A DNA stretch of 44,183 bases. Origin: Oscillospiraceae bacterium (lineage in GTDB: Bacteria > Bacillota > Clostridia > Oscillospirales > Ruminococcaceae). A program made the translations under genes and the position numbers. This document shows positions 30,800 through 40,286 of this stretch, piece by piece (position 1 is the first letter of the stretch; each line of letters starts with the position of its first letter). The stretch spans positions 1-44,183 of the forward strand of contig JALFVE010000009.1 of the NCBI GenBank assembly GCA_022787085.1. Reading direction: 5' to 3'. Below the pieces are notes generated by a model, which saw only the letters and a program-made list of their open reading frames with translations, was not told the origin of the DNA and made no database searches.

Positions 30800-31774
30800 A
30801 TGTGTACTGCTGCCACATACTGCACAGAGGGCTTTTATTTCGGAAGAACTCTGGATTACGAATTTTCCTACGGGGACGCTGTTACTGTTGTCCCGAGGAA
30901 TTATCCCTTTAAAATGCGTCATGCAAAAGCCCTTGACAGCCATTATGCTATTATCGGCATGGCCTGCTCGGCTTTCGAACACCCTCTTTTTTACGACGGC
31001 ATGAATGAAAAGGGTCTTTGCATGGCGGGGCTTAATTTCGTTCGCAGCGCTGTTTACAAGGAGCCTGCCGAGGGGTATGACAATATTGCTCAGTTTGAGT
31101 TTATCCCTTGGATACTGGGTCAATGCGCTGCGGTCAGAGAGGCAAGAGAGCTTCTGAAAAAAATCAACATTACAGGAGACTGCTATGCTCCCGATCTGCC
31201 TGCTGCTAAGCTTCACTGGATAATTGCGGACAAGGATGAGGCTATTACTGTTGAGGCGGTTGAGGACGGTGTGAAAATCTATGACAATCCTGCGGGGGTG
31301 CTGACAAATGAGCCGTCCTTTGATTATCAGATGTTTAATCTGAATAATTACATGGCTTTGTCCTCACGGCAGCCTGAAAACCATTTTTCGGACAAGCTCC
31401 CTCTTGAGGCTTACAGCAGGGGAATGGGCGGTCTGGGACTCCCGGGAGATCTGTCCTCCATGTCGAGATTTGTGAGGGTGGCATTCACCAGAATGAACTC
31501 CCTTTCGGGCTGCTCCGAAAATGAAAGCGTGAGCCAGTTTTTCCACATTCTGAACTCCGTTGACCAGCAGAGAGGCTGCTGCATGGTTGACGAGGGTAAA
31601 TATGAGATCACTCTTTACACCTCCTGCTGCAGCGCTAAGAAGGGCATTTACTATTATACCACCTACGAGAATCATCAGATATCTGCTGTGGATATGAACA
31701 GGGAGAATTTAGACGGCGATTCTCCGATAAAGTATCCTCTTATTATGGGTGAACAGATCAAAATGCAGAATTGA
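30800..31774 (+). CDS. Choloylglycine hydrolase family protein (bile-salt-hydrolase-like)
   Basis: A 324-aa N-terminal-nucleophile hydrolase. After Met removal Cys2 (MCTAATY) is the nucleophile. R16 and D19 (FGRTLDYE), N79 (GLN), N170 (LTNEPSFDYQ) and R223 (SMSRFVR) occupy the places of the known bile salt hydrolase residues, and the length is normal for this family. Such enzymes cleave the amide of conjugated bile acids; penicillin V acylases and other amide hydrolases share the fold, so the substrate is likely but not certain. GGAGG precedes the ATG at 30800. No signal peptide, hence cytoplasmic. Confidence 0.85.
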   Translation: MCTAATYCTEGFYFGRTLDYEFSYGDAVTVVPRNYPFKMRHAKALDSHYAIIGMACSAFEHPLFYDGMNEKGLCMAGLNFVRSAVYKEPAEGYDNIAQFEFIPWILGQCAAVREARELLKKINITGDCYAPDLPAAKLHWIIADKDEAITVEAVEDGVKIYDNPAGVLTNEPSFDYQMFNLNNYMALSSRQPENHFSDKLPLEAYSRGMGGLGLPGDLSSMSRFVRVAFTRMNSLSGCSENESVSQFFHILNSVDQQRGCCMVDEGKYEITLYTSCCSAKKGIYYYTTYENHQISAVDMNRENLDGDSPIKYPLIMGEQIKMQN

Positions 31775-31884
31775 CCGCTGTTTCCTGCATAATTTACGCA
31801 ATATTAACAATCTTTATCGGAATTTATGTTATTATTATTTTATATGTGATCTTTATAACATAAATCATGAAAGGATTGTGAGAA

Positions 31885-33411
31885 ATGGGTTTTTTTGCTA
31901 ATGTCGATGTTCCTGTTCTCATTGCATTCCTGCTCTACCTTGCGGGAATGCTGGGCATCGGCTTCTATTTTTCAAACAAGTCTAAAAAAATGAGCGACTA
32001 CTTCCTGGCGGGAAGAAGTCTCGGCGGCTGGGTCACTGCTATGTCTGCTCAGGCTTCGGATATGAGCGGCTGGCTCCTTATGGGTCTCCCCGGTGCGGCG
32101 TATGCTACAGGTATGGGCAATTACTGGATAGCTATCGGTCTGGCTATCGGCACCATTCTCAACTGGGCCTTCGTGGCAAAGCCCCTCAGAAGATTTACCG
32201 AGGTCTGCGGCGATTCCATTACCATTCCTCAGTATCTGCAGAACCGCTTCAAGGCTGACAGCCCGCTTATCAGAATGGTCTGCGCTCTGGTCATCTTCAT
32301 TTTCTTCCTTGTGTACACCACTTCCGCTTTTGTTTCGGGCGGAAAGCTCTTTCAGGTGGTTTTCAACATTGACCCCGCTAACGAGGTCTACACCAAGGCA
32401 GCTGTTATTATTTCGGCGCTTATCATTATCACCTACACCTTTATGGGCGGATTCAGCGCTGTTGCATGGACGGATTTTATTCAGGGAATCCTCATGTTTG
32501 TGACTATTGTGGCGCTGCCTATTGCTCTGGTTTCTAATACTCAGAATTTCTCCCCCGAGATGCTGGACGCTACTCAGAAACTCGTGGCTGAGGGCGCTGA
32601 CAGCAGCGGTTATATGTCCCTTACCTCCAATATGAGCGGCGTGGACATCATCAGCAATCTTGCTTGGGCGCTGGGCTATTTCGGAATGCCTCACATCCTT
32701 GTCAGATTTATGGCGATAAAGGACACTAAGACCGTTAAGAAATCGGCGATCATTGCTATTGTCTGGGTGGTTATTTCTCTTACGGCTGCCGTTCTTATCG
32801 GTATTCTCGGCAGGGTTTACCTCGATTCTCAGGGCATTGCTCTGGGCGGCGCCGAGCAGGAGCTTATTTTCATCAAGACCGTTAAAATGCTCTTCCCCTC
32901 CTTCCTGGGCGGTATCTTCCTTTCTGCGGTTCTTGCTTCCATTATGAGCACTGCTGACAGCCAGCTCCTTGTTACTGCTTCTGCAGTTGTCAATGACTTC
33001 TACTCCGTTATTGTCAAGAAGGAGGTTTCCGAGAAGAAGCTTATGTGGATAAGCAGAGGCACTGTTATTGCTATTTCAATTATTGCTTGTATTCTGGCTC
33101 TCAATCCCAACGATTCTATCATGGGCATCGTTTCTAATGCATGGGCGGGCTTCGGTGCTGCTTTCGGTCCTGCTATCATTTTCTCCCTTTACTGGAAGCG
33201 CCTTACTCTCAAGGGTACTGCTGCGGGCATTATCGGCGGTGCGGGCACTGTTCTTCTTTGGGAATATATTCTTCCCGATTCTGTGACTATGGGTCTTTAC
33301 TCCATTATTCCCGGTTTTATCGTTTCCGTTCTTCTTACGGTCATTGTTTCGCTTATTGACAAGGAGCCTTCAAAAGAGGTTCAGGAGATGTTCACTTCGG
33401 CTAAGAGCTGA
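31885..33411 (+). CDS. putP: Sodium/proline symporter PutP
   Basis: A 508-aa solute:sodium symporter with about 13 membrane helices. Typical segments: FYFSNKSKKMSDYFLAGRSLGGWVTAMSAQASDMSGWLLMGLPG near the N-terminus, VCGDSITIPQYLQNRF, and SAVLASIMSTADSQLLVTASA in the sodium-site region. It imports proline with Na+ across the cytoplasmic membrane. AAAGGATTG precedes the ATG. A single-gene unit closed by a strong terminator. Confidence 0.92.
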   Translation: MGFFANVDVPVLIAFLLYLAGMLGIGFYFSNKSKKMSDYFLAGRSLGGWVTAMSAQASDMSGWLLMGLPGAAYATGMGNYWIAIGLAIGTILNWAFVAKPLRRFTEVCGDSITIPQYLQNRFKADSPLIRMVCALVIFIFFLVYTTSAFVSGGKLFQVVFNIDPANEVYTKAAVIISALIIITYTFMGGFSAVAWTDFIQGILMFVTIVALPIALVSNTQNFSPEMLDATQKLVAEGADSSGYMSLTSNMSGVDIISNLAWALGYFGMPHILVRFMAIKDTKTVKKSAIIAIVWVVISLTAAVLIGILGRVYLDSQGIALGGAEQELIFIKTVKMLFPSFLGGIFLSAVLASIMSTADSQLLVTASAVVNDFYSVIVKKEVSEKKLMWISRGTVIAISIIACILALNPNDSIMGIVSNAWAGFGAAFGPAIIFSLYWKRLTLKGTAAGIIGGAGTVLLWEYILPDSVTMGLYSIIPGFIVSVLLTVIVSLIDKEPSKEVQEMFTSAKS

Positions 33412-33430
33412 TTTGAATAGCTTATAAAAT

Positions 33431-33464
33431 TTCGGCAGCAGGATCCTTCATTCCTGCTGCCGAA
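33431..33464 (+). terminator. putP terminator
   Basis: A 13-bp perfect stem TTCGGCAGCAGGA (33431-33443) with its complement at 33452-33464, followed by TTATTTATTTTTT. Confidence 0.9.
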
Positions 33465-33468
33465 TTAT

Positions 33469-33745
33469 TTATTTTTTCTTTTTTCTCTCGGGAAGCTCGT
33501 CATACATTGAGATAAAAAGCTGCCTGATACTAAACACTCATTGAATTATGGAAATCTCTCGGCACAAAACCACATAAACGCAAGCTTTTTTGCTGCGCTG
33601 ACGGACTTTACAAGTAATCTGTCATCACATACATATGCGGCGATCTTTATATGATATATTCTCCCATCATCTGCCTGTGGGTTATCCCTTCAAGCTCCGA
33701 CAGTCCGTCAAGGATATATTCAAGATAGCTTTTGCTTGTGCTCAT
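33469..33745 (-). pseudogene. TfoX N-terminal-domain protein, frameshifted
   Basis: The minus strand from ATG 33745 reads MSTSKSYLEYILDGLSELEG and HRQMMGEYII, the start of TfoX_N proteins, then stops. A second frame continues YVCDDRLLVKSVSAAKK, and a third ends with QLFISMYDELPERKKKK at TAA 33471-33469, the usual tail of the family. Two frame changes and a missing middle make it non-functional. It was about 100 aa when intact. TfoX_N proteins are small and of uncertain role in Firmicutes. Confidence 0.75.
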
Positions 33746-33756
33746 ATGCTTTCTCC

Positions 33757-34617
33757 CTATATAATTGCTATGACGATAAGCCCTATTATCAGCAGCCAGA
33801 TCATTATTATCGGCAGCGAATAATACCACCGCTTTTGCGGGCGGAGACTTTCCTTTGCGGCTCTTATCCTACATTCCCGCAGGACTTCTGCGGGGATAAG
33901 CTTCACCGCAATGGCTATCAGTCCCGACAGTATCAGCACATCATCCAGATATCCCAGAACAGGGATAAAATCGGGGATAAGGTCGATGGGCGACAAGGCA
34001 TATGCCAGAGCAAGTCCTGCCGATATTTTTGCCATGGCGGGGGTATCCTTATGTCCCAATGCGAGAAATACGGCGGGGATATTTTCCTTCAGAAGTGCCG
34101 CTCTTTGTCTTAATGTGAGCTTTTCCGATATTATTTCTCCGAAAGCATCCCATTCTGCGGTCATTCGGGCAGAGGTCAATATCAGTCCGTACCATGCACG
34201 CTCTGCGTCCATGGTATTTATTTCGGCGTGAAGCTCGGTGCTGTTATTTTCATCGGCTATGATTGTATTCAGTGAGAATAGTTCTATATCTCCGCCTGCG
34301 CAGAGCTTTTCTATGACCGTTTCATGCTCGCTTTTATACAGCTGCCTGTCCTTTCCGTGCCTGATGGTATTGTCACGGACATTGAGCGAAGTTATCCCTC
34401 TGAGCCATGCGCTTTTTATCCGATATTCCTCAAGCACAAGTTTTAGCAGGGGGATTTTGCAGGCTTTTCCCGTTTCATTCCCGGGGGCGTCTTTTTTGGC
34501 GGTGCAGTCTGAGATGCATAATATCAGGGAATTGCCCTCCCTTTGGGCGGAGACAAGCTCGGAATCACCTGTTATATTAAAATATATCAGGTCTGTATTT
34601 TCTGCTGTATATTTCAT
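33757..34617 (-). CDS. DUF1232 (YkvA-like) membrane-anchored protein
   Basis: A 286-aa protein. Residues 1-190 are an unassigned soluble part with alternating strands (LIYFNITGDSELVSAQREGNSLILCISD). Residues 195-250 are a DUF1232 domain, KISAGLALAYALSPIDLIPDFIPVLGYLDDVLI. A membrane helix ends the protein (YSLPIIMIWLLIIGLIVIAII). Its ATG overlaps the stop of the ATP-grasp gene (ATGA), so the two are translated together. Function unknown; coupling to an ATP-grasp protein and closeness to terD suggest a stress module. Confidence 0.8.
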   Translation of the reverse strand: MKYTAENTDLIYFNITGDSELVSAQREGNSLILCISDCTAKKDAPGNETGKACKIPLLKLVLEEYRIKSAWLRGITSLNVRDNTIRHGKDRQLYKSEHETVIEKLCAGGDIELFSLNTIIADENNSTELHAEINTMDAERAWYGLILTSARMTAEWDAFGEIISEKLTLRQRAALLKENIPAVFLALGHKDTPAMAKISAGLALAYALSPIDLIPDFIPVLGYLDDVLILSGLIAIAVKLIPAEVLRECRIRAAKESLRPQKRWYYSLPIIMIWLLIIGLIVIAII

Positions 34618-35636
34618 ATATTTATACCTGCAAATTCTTTCTCGCCCACAAGGACGGGGCTTTCGATATAGCTTACCTGCCGCTCACGGTGGTTTATCCG
34701 AGGCTCGGGCTCTTTTCCCATGAGCCTTTCAAGGGCAAGCCGTGGTATATTTATCTCCGCTGCAAGGCAGGAAAGCTGTATTCCTCCCGACATCCGGGTA
34801 TTTACCTCCAGCAGGTAGGGCTTGCCGTTATGATACTTGAACTGGATATTACAGGGCATTTTCAGCCCCGAACGCTTCAGAAATCCCTCGCAGAAGGATA
34901 CTATTTCTTCCTCGTATTTTACCGTATAAAGTCGTCCTGCGGACTTATATCTGGGGATCATCACGCTTTCCTTTTCGCTGTAAAGGCAGTCTGCGCTGAC
35001 TTCAACTCCTGTGAGATAGGGCATCATTATCAGGGGCTTTTCAAAGCTGTATTCCGACAATATCGCTTCGGCATTCTCATAGCTTACCTTCATTCCCGGG
35101 GCTTTATAAAGTCCCTCGGCGCTGCTCATGAAATTATCTATCACACGAAAGCTCACTGCTCCCTCGTCGGCGGCAAATTTAAAGCAGGCTCGCTCATATT
35201 CGGCGGTTATGGTCTGATATGCCTTTCTGAAAGCTTCTATGCTTTTTATTTCGTAATACATGGGCACATATTCGGGGGCAAAGCTCTCAAACCATTTATA
35301 GGCTTTTAGCTTATCATGCAGGATATCAAGCATTTCGGGGTCGGTATCCATCAGCAGCTTTACGCCCATTTTTTCAAAACTCTCCGCATTTCGGGCAATT
35401 GCTGCCATTCCTCTTCGGGGCACGAATACTTCTATATTATGCTCACGGCAGAAGTCAAGGCAGTATTTTACATATTCCTCCTCGGGCAGCTGCGGTTCGA
35501 TATACCATTCGTCGCAGGCAAGTCCCACTACGCTCTGCGGATTGCTGCTTGTGCCGATTATCATATCCCCTTCGCCCTTCATCAGATTTATTATATGATA
35601 AGCGGTGCTGAACCAATGATTAAACCATATTCTCAT
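34614..35636 (-). CDS. ATP-grasp enzyme next to terD
   Basis: A 340-aa ATP-grasp protein: a pre-ATP-grasp N-terminus (MRIWFNHWFSTAYHIINLM and IIGTSSNPQSVVGLACDEWY), the ATP-binding core (PLIMMPYLTGVEVSADCLY) and the metal site NIQFKYHNGKPYLLEVNTRMSGG. The family ligates a carboxylate to an amine or thiol using ATP; the substrate here is unknown. Similar stand-alone ATP-grasp genes accompany ter clusters. It is first in an operon with the DUF1232 gene and divergent from terD across 221 bp. AGGAAACGG precedes the ATG. Confidence 0.85.
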   Translation of the reverse strand: MRIWFNHWFSTAYHIINLMKGEGDMIIGTSSNPQSVVGLACDEWYIEPQLPEEEYVKYCLDFCREHNIEVFVPRRGMAAIARNAESFEKMGVKLLMDTDPEMLDILHDKLKAYKWFESFAPEYVPMYYEIKSIEAFRKAYQTITAEYERACFKFAADEGAVSFRVIDNFMSSAEGLYKAPGMKVSYENAEAILSEYSFEKPLIMMPYLTGVEVSADCLYSEKESVMIPRYKSAGRLYTVKYEEEIVSFCEGFLKRSGLKMPCNIQFKYHNGKPYLLEVNTRMSGGIQLSCLAAEINIPRLALERLMGKEPEPRINHRERQVSYIESPVLVGEKEFAGINI

Positions 35637-35763
35637 TTTTACCGTTTCCTTTTTTTGGATTTTTACTTTATTTTACCATGATGGGATTTATCTGTCAAGA
35701 AATTTTCATTTCTCGCTTTCATTAAAATCTCATTAAAACAGCGTTATTATTTTTAAAAAAATC

Positions 35764-35792
35764 TTGACACATTTTTCGTCATATGCTATAAT
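35764..35792 (+). promoter_or_regulatory. terD promoter
   Basis: Exact consensus TTGACA (35764-35769), 17-bp spacer, TATAAT (35787-35792). Confidence 0.8.
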
Positions 35793-35857
35793 GAGCATAT
35801 AGGAAAGGGTTTTCCCTTTAAGGCACTTTTCAGACAAAAATTTTGGGAGGAATAAAT

Positions 35858-36439
35858 ATGGCTATCAGCTTACAGAAGGGTCAGAAGATCGACCTGACAA
35901 AGACTAATCCCGGGCTCACTCAGATCATGGTAGGTCTCGGCTGGGACGTTAACAAATACGACGGAGGCAGCGAATTTGACCTTGACGCTTCCGCTTTCCT
36001 GCTGAATGCTTCGGGCAAGGCAGAAAATGATTCCGATTTCATTTTCTACGGCAATCAGAAGCACCCCAGCGGCTCTGTTCAGACAATGGGCGACAACACC
36101 ACAGGTGAGGGCGAGGGCGATGATGAGCAGATACTTATCGACCTCTCCAAGGTTCCCGCAGGTGTGGACAAGATCGATTTCACCGTTACCATTTACGAGG
36201 CTGACAAGAGAAATCAGAACTTCGGTCAGGTTTCCAATGCTTATATCCGCATTGTGGACAAGGCAAGCGGCACTGAGCTTATTCGCTACGATCTTTCCGA
36301 GGATTTCTCCATCGAGACGGCTGTTATTGCAGGCGAGCTTTACAGAAACGGCGGCGAGTGGAAGTTTAATGCCATCGGCAGCGGCTTCTCAGGCGGTCTG
36401 GCTGCTCTTTGCGCTAATTTCGGTCTAAATGCGGGTTGA
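35858..36439 (+). CDS. terD: TerD-family tellurite/stress-resistance protein
   Basis: A 193-aa protein: [20 protein letters not shown], the calcium-binding [12 protein letters not shown] with [23 protein letters not shown], and [21 protein letters not shown] toward the end, all typical TerD. TerD proteins bind calcium and take part in envelope or chemical stress responses; a single terD with no terB/terC next to it is common in clostridia. GGGAGG fixes the ATG at 35858. Confidence 0.92.
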   Translation: MAISLQKGQKIDLTKTNPGLTQIMVGLGWDVNKYDGGSEFDLDASAFLLNASGKAENDSDFIFYGNQKHPSGSVQTMGDNTTGEGEGDDEQILIDLSKVPAGVDKIDFTVTIYEADKRNQNFGQVSNAYIRIVDKASGTELIRYDLSEDFSIETAVIAGELYRNGGEWKFNAIGSGFSGGLAALCANFGLNAG

Positions 36440-36458
36440 TTATTTTTCAATATTTCGG

Positions 36459-36486
36459 GCGTCTGCTTCCTTTTGGAGGCAGGCGC
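36459..36486 (+). terminator. terD terminator
   Basis: GCGTCTGC...GCAGGCGC with one G-T pair, then TTTTTTAT. Confidence 0.75.
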
Positions 36487-36500
36487 TTTTTTATAAAAAT

Positions 36501-36522
36501 CCCTCAGCCGACTGACTGAGGG
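36501..36522 (-). terminator. Terminator of the dnaJ end of the heat-shock operon
   Basis: CCCTCAG...CTGAGGG, 7-bp stem. On the minus strand it follows dnaJ by 8 nt and is followed by ATTTTTATAAAAAA. Confidence 0.7.
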
Positions 36523-36529
36523 ATAATTT

Positions 36530-37696
36530 TTATATATCGCTTTTAAGTATATCCTTTACCTTATCGAAAAAGCTTTTCCTTTTGTTGTAATTCTTATTTT
36601 CATCCAGGCTTTCCTCGAATTTTTTCAGAAGCTCCTTCTGGGCTTTGCTCAAATTCTTGGGAACCTCCACATTTACAGTAACGTACTGATCGCCTCGGTC
36701 GGAGCGGTTAAGACGCTTTACTCCCTTGCCTCTTATTCTGAATACGGTGCCCGACTGGGTGCCTTCGGCAATGGTTATCTTGCCCTTGCCGTCTATGCAG
36801 GGGATCTCGATCTCGTCGCCAAGAACTGCCTGTGTAAAGGTGATGGGCACCTCTGTGCGGATATCGTAGCCGTCTCTCTCGAAAATGGGGTCACGCTCAA
36901 CCTGAACGGTAACGTGAAGATCGCCTGCGGGTCCGCCGTTGGCTCCGCTGTGTCCCTGTCCACGCACCTGCAGGGTCTGACCGTCGTCGATTCCTGCGGG
37001 TATGGTAACGGTAACGGTTTTAGCCGCTGATACTCTGCCCGAGCCGTGACATTTTGTACAGGGGTCTGTGATGACCCTGCCCTTTCCTCCGCAGCGTGAG
37101 CAGGGCCGCTGTGAGGATATCATGCCAAGAGGCGTGCGCTGGGCGGTCTTTACATAGCCTGTTCCGCGACATTCGGAGCAGGTCTCCGCCGAAGAGCCTG
37201 CTGCTGCGCCGGTGCCGCCGCAGTCGGGACAGCTCTCTGTTCTGTTTATCTTTATATCTACCTTTTTGCCGTTGCAGGCATCCATAAAGCTGATATTTGC
37301 ATAGGTCTGGATATCCTGTCCTCTTCTCGGTGCATTGGGATTTGATGACCTGCCGCCGAAGCTGCTGCCGCCGAAGAAGGAGCTGAATATATCTCCGATA
37401 TCGCCCATATCTCCGAAGCCGCCAAAACCGCCGAAGCCTCCTCCGCCGCCGCCTGCGCCGAAATTCGGATCCACTCCCGCAAAGCCGAACTGGTCGTATT
37501 TTGCCTTTTTATCGGGGTCGGAGAGACATTCATATGCCTCGTTGACCTCCTTCATTTTCTCTTCACATTCCTTATCATCGGGGTGAAGATCGGGGTGGTA
37601 TTTCTTTACACTTGCTCGATATGCCTTTTTTATCTCATCGTCCGAGGCACCCTTTGTAAGCCCCAGCACCTCGTAATAATCTCTCTTGTCAGCCAT
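36530..37696 (-). CDS. dnaJ: Chaperone DnaJ
   Basis: A 388-aa type I DnaJ: J domain with KYHPDLHPDD, a Gly/Phe-rich region, four zinc motifs (CPDCGGTG, CSECRGTG, CSRCGGKG, CTKCHGSG) and the C-terminal substrate-binding domains. It stimulates the DnaK ATPase and delivers unfolded clients. The ATG at 37696 fits AAGGAAGG better than the one two codons upstream. Last gene of hrcA-grpE-dnaK-dnaJ. Confidence 0.97.
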   Translation of the reverse strand: MADKRDYYEVLGLTKGASDDEIKKAYRASVKKYHPDLHPDDKECEEKMKEVNEAYECLSDPDKKAKYDQFGFAGVDPNFGAGGGGGGFGGFGGFGDMGDIGDIFSSFFGGSSFGGRSSNPNAPRRGQDIQTYANISFMDACNGKKVDIKINRTESCPDCGGTGAAAGSSAETCSECRGTGYVKTAQRTPLGMISSQRPCSRCGGKGRVITDPCTKCHGSGRVSAAKTVTVTIPAGIDDGQTLQVRGQGHSGANGGPAGDLHVTVQVERDPIFERDGYDIRTEVPITFTQAVLGDEIEIPCIDGKGKITIAEGTQSGTVFRIRGKGVKRLNRSDRGDQYVTVNVEVPKNLSKAQKELLKKFEESLDENKNYNKRKSFFDKVKDILKSDI

Positions 37697-37742
37697 AAGC
37701 ATGACCTTCCTTTCCTTAGAGGAACCATATTAAACCGACAAC

Positions 37743-37766
37743 AAGGGCGGAGTAGTGTCCGCCCTT
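37743..37766. terminator. Hairpin between dnaK and dnaJ
   Basis: AAGGGCGGA...TCCGCCCTT, 9-bp perfect stem with a 6-nt loop and no T run on the minus strand. It probably lowers or stabilises the dnaJ part of the transcript rather than ending it. Confidence 0.55.
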
Positions 37767-37790
37767 TGCTGTCATGGGAATTATCGGTTA

Positions 37791-39620
37791 TTATGACTCT
37801 GTGAACTCGGCATCTACGAAGCCGTCGTCATTGCCGCCCTGTGATGCGTCTCCCTGAGGTGCCTCGCCCTGTGCAGCCTGCGCTGCGCCTGCTGCCTGAT
37901 ATACCTTTGAGGAAAGATCATATACTGCCTTCTGCAGCTCTTCGGTCTTTGCCTTCATATCTGCGGTATTGCCGCTTTCGATAGCTTTCTTCAGCTCCTC
38001 GATCTTTGCCTGAATAGGTGCCTTGTCGGAATCGCTTACCTTGTCGCCAAAGTCGGTGAGTGCCTTTTCGCTCTGGAATACCAGGGATTCAGCCTGATTC
38101 TTGATATCTACCTCTTCCTTGCGCTTCTTATCCTCCTCGGCATATCTCTCGGCTTCCTCTACTGCCTTGTCGATATCCTCCTTGGACATATTGGTGGAGG
38201 ACTGGATTGTGATATTCTGCTCCTTGCCTGTGCCAAGATCCTTTGCGGATACATGAACGATGCCGTTGGAGTCAATATCAAATGTTACCTCGATCTGAGG
38301 GATTCCTCTGGGAGCGGGTGCGATACCGTCAAGACGGAACATTCCCAGCTGCTTGTTATCCTTTGCAAATTCTCTCTCACCCTGGAGAACGTTGATATCA
38401 ACGGCGGTCTGATTATCCGCAGCGGTGGAGAATACCATTGTGTGCTTGATGGGGATAGCCTTGTTTCTCTCGATCATCTTTGTGCATACGCCGCCCATTG
38501 TCTCGATTCCGAGTGAAAGGGGTGTTACGTCACGGAGAACCATGCCTGTTACATCGCCTGTGAACACGCCGCCCTGGAGTGCTGCGCCGAGTGCTACGCA
38601 CTCATCGGGGTTGATTCCCTTGAAGGGCTCTGTTCCCATGAACTTCTTTACGGATTCCTGTACTGCGGGGATTCTTGAAGAACCGCCTACCATGAGCACC
38701 TTATTGATATCCGAGGGCTTCAGGCCTGCGTCTGCAAGTGCCTGCTTAACGGGGCCCATTGTGGACTCAACCAGATCATGTGTCAGCTCGTCGAACTTTG
38801 CCTTTGTAAGAGTAAGCTCCATATGCTTGGGGCCTGTTGCATCTGCGGTGATATAGGGGAGATTTATCATTGAGGAAGGTGTGGAGGAAAGCTCGATCTT
38901 AGACTTCTCTGCTGCTTCCTTGAGTCTCTGCATTGCCATTTTATCGCCTGAAAGGTCGATTCCCTCGGATGCCTTGAAGGAGCTTATCATCCAGTCGATG
39001 ATCCTCTGGTCGAAGTCATCGCCGCCAAGGTGGTTATTACCTGCGGTTGCCTTAACCTCCTGTACGCCGTCACCCATTTCGATGATGGACACATCGAAGG
39101 TTCCGCCGCCAAGGTCATATACCATTACGGTCTGGTCCTGCTCCTTGTCGATGCCGTAGGAGAGTGCTGCTGCGGTAGGCTCGTTGATGATTCTCTTGAC
39201 ATTCAGACCTGCGATTTGTCCTGCGTCCTTTGTTGCCTGACGCTGTGCGTCGGTGAAGTATGCGGGAACGGTGATTACGGCTTCGGTAACAGGCTCGCCC
39301 AGATATGCCTCTGCATCTGCCTTGAGCTTCTGGAGTATCATTGCGGATATTTCCTGGGGTGTGTACTTCTTGTCACCGATAGTTACCTTATAATCGGAGC
39401 CCATGTGTCTCTTGATGGAGGAGATTGTTCTCTCGGCGTTGGTTACTGCCTGACGCTTTGCTACCTGTCCTACAAGTCTTTCACCTGTCTTGGTGAAGCC
39501 TACTACGGAGGGGGTGGTTCTTGCTCCTTCGGAGTTTGCGATTACGACTGCGCTGCCGCCCTCCATTACGGCTACGCAGGAGTTTGTTGTACCAAGGTCG
39601 ATACCAATGATCTTTGACAT
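37791..39620 (-). CDS. dnaK: Chaperone DnaK (Hsp70)
   Basis: A 609-aa Hsp70: [67 protein letters not shown], and the substrate-binding domain, ending in a Gly/Gln-rich tail with [11 protein letters not shown]. It binds exposed hydrophobic peptides in an ATP cycle with DnaJ and GrpE. GAAAGGAAG supports the ATG at 39620; six further codons upstream are open. Confidence 0.98.
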   Translation of the reverse strand: MSKIIGIDLGTTNSCVAVMEGGSAVVIANSEGARTTPSVVGFTKTGERLVGQVAKRQAVTNAERTISSIKRHMGSDYKVTIGDKKYTPQEISAMILQKLKADAEAYLGEPVTEAVITVPAYFTDAQRQATKDAGQIAGLNVKRIINEPTAAALSYGIDKEQDQTVMVYDLGGGTFDVSIIEMGDGVQEVKATAGNNHLGGDDFDQRIIDWMISSFKASEGIDLSGDKMAMQRLKEAAEKSKIELSSTPSSMINLPYITADATGPKHMELTLTKAKFDELTHDLVESTMGPVKQALADAGLKPSDINKVLMVGGSSRIPAVQESVKKFMGTEPFKGINPDECVALGAALQGGVFTGDVTGMVLRDVTPLSLGIETMGGVCTKMIERNKAIPIKHTMVFSTAADNQTAVDINVLQGEREFAKDNKQLGMFRLDGIAPAPRGIPQIEVTFDIDSNGIVHVSAKDLGTGKEQNITIQSSTNMSKEDIDKAVEEAERYAEEDKKRKEEVDIKNQAESLVFQSEKALTDFGDKVSDSDKAPIQAKIEELKKAIESGNTADMKAKTEELQKAVYDLSSKVYQAAGAAQAAQGEAPQGDASQGGNDDGFVDAEFTES

Positions 39621-39672
39621 AAAAATTCTTCCTTTCAAAAGTAAATGTTTTATTTTTCTGTGTAACGGTTCG

Positions 39673-40278
39673 TTACGGGTTTGCTACTGTTACCATTGCG
39701 TGGCGGATGACCTTTTTGCCTAAGGCATAGCCCTTCTGCAGAACTGCCGCAACGGTGTTTTCTCCCAGATTTTCATCCTCACAGCTGCTTACCGCATTGT
39801 GAAGATTCGGGTCAAAGGGCTGACCCTCGGCGGGTATCTCGGATACTCCAAGCTTTTCAAGTATCGCAAGATACTGCCTGAATATCATATCCACGCCCTT
39901 TTTGTAATTCTCGTCGGAGCAATCCGCACAGGCTGCTCTTTCGAAATTGTCGATAACGCTCAGCACCTCTGTGACGGTTTTCATAAGAGCGTTATCATAT
40001 GCGTCCTGCTTTTCCTTTAAGGAGCGGGTGCGATAGTTGTAATACTCGGCGTCAAGACGGAGGTATTTCTCCTTTTCGTCCGCAAGCTCCTTTTTAAGGC
40101 TTTCGATCTCTGCCGCAAGCTTTTCTTCGGCTGAGGGCTCGGGAGCCTCCTCTGCGGGAGCTGCTGTTTCCTCTTCGGGAGCGGTCTGCTCCTCGGGTGC
40201 TGCTTCCTCGGCGGGATTCTCGGCTTCCTTTGCCGTTTCCTCAGCGGCTTCTGTCAGATTTTCTTTTTCTTCTGCCAT
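39673..40278 (-). CDS. grpE: Nucleotide exchange factor GrpE
   Basis: A 201-aa protein: a very acidic Ala/Glu/Pro-rich N-terminus, a long coiled coil ([34 protein letters not shown]) and the C-terminal beta domain ([21 protein letters not shown]). It releases ADP from DnaK. The ATG at 40278 lies after AAAGG; hrcA ends 8 nt upstream of it, so the two are closely linked. Confidence 0.95.
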   Translation of the reverse strand: MAEEKENLTEAAEETAKEAENPAEEAAPEEQTAPEEETAAPAEEAPEPSAEEKLAAEIESLKKELADEKEKYLRLDAEYYNYRTRSLKEKQDAYDNALMKTVTEVLSVIDNFERAACADCSDENYKKGVDMIFRQYLAILEKLGVSEIPAEGQPFDPNLHNAVSSCEDENLGENTVAAVLQKGYALGKKVIRHAMVTVANP

Positions 40279-40286
40279 TTTGTATA

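Noticed and set aside
39030-39617. Rightward 195-aa frame opposite dnaK, rich in Cys, Gly and Leu.
   Set aside because: A well-known kind of shadow opposite dnaK; no start signal, and composition explained by dnaK codon usage.
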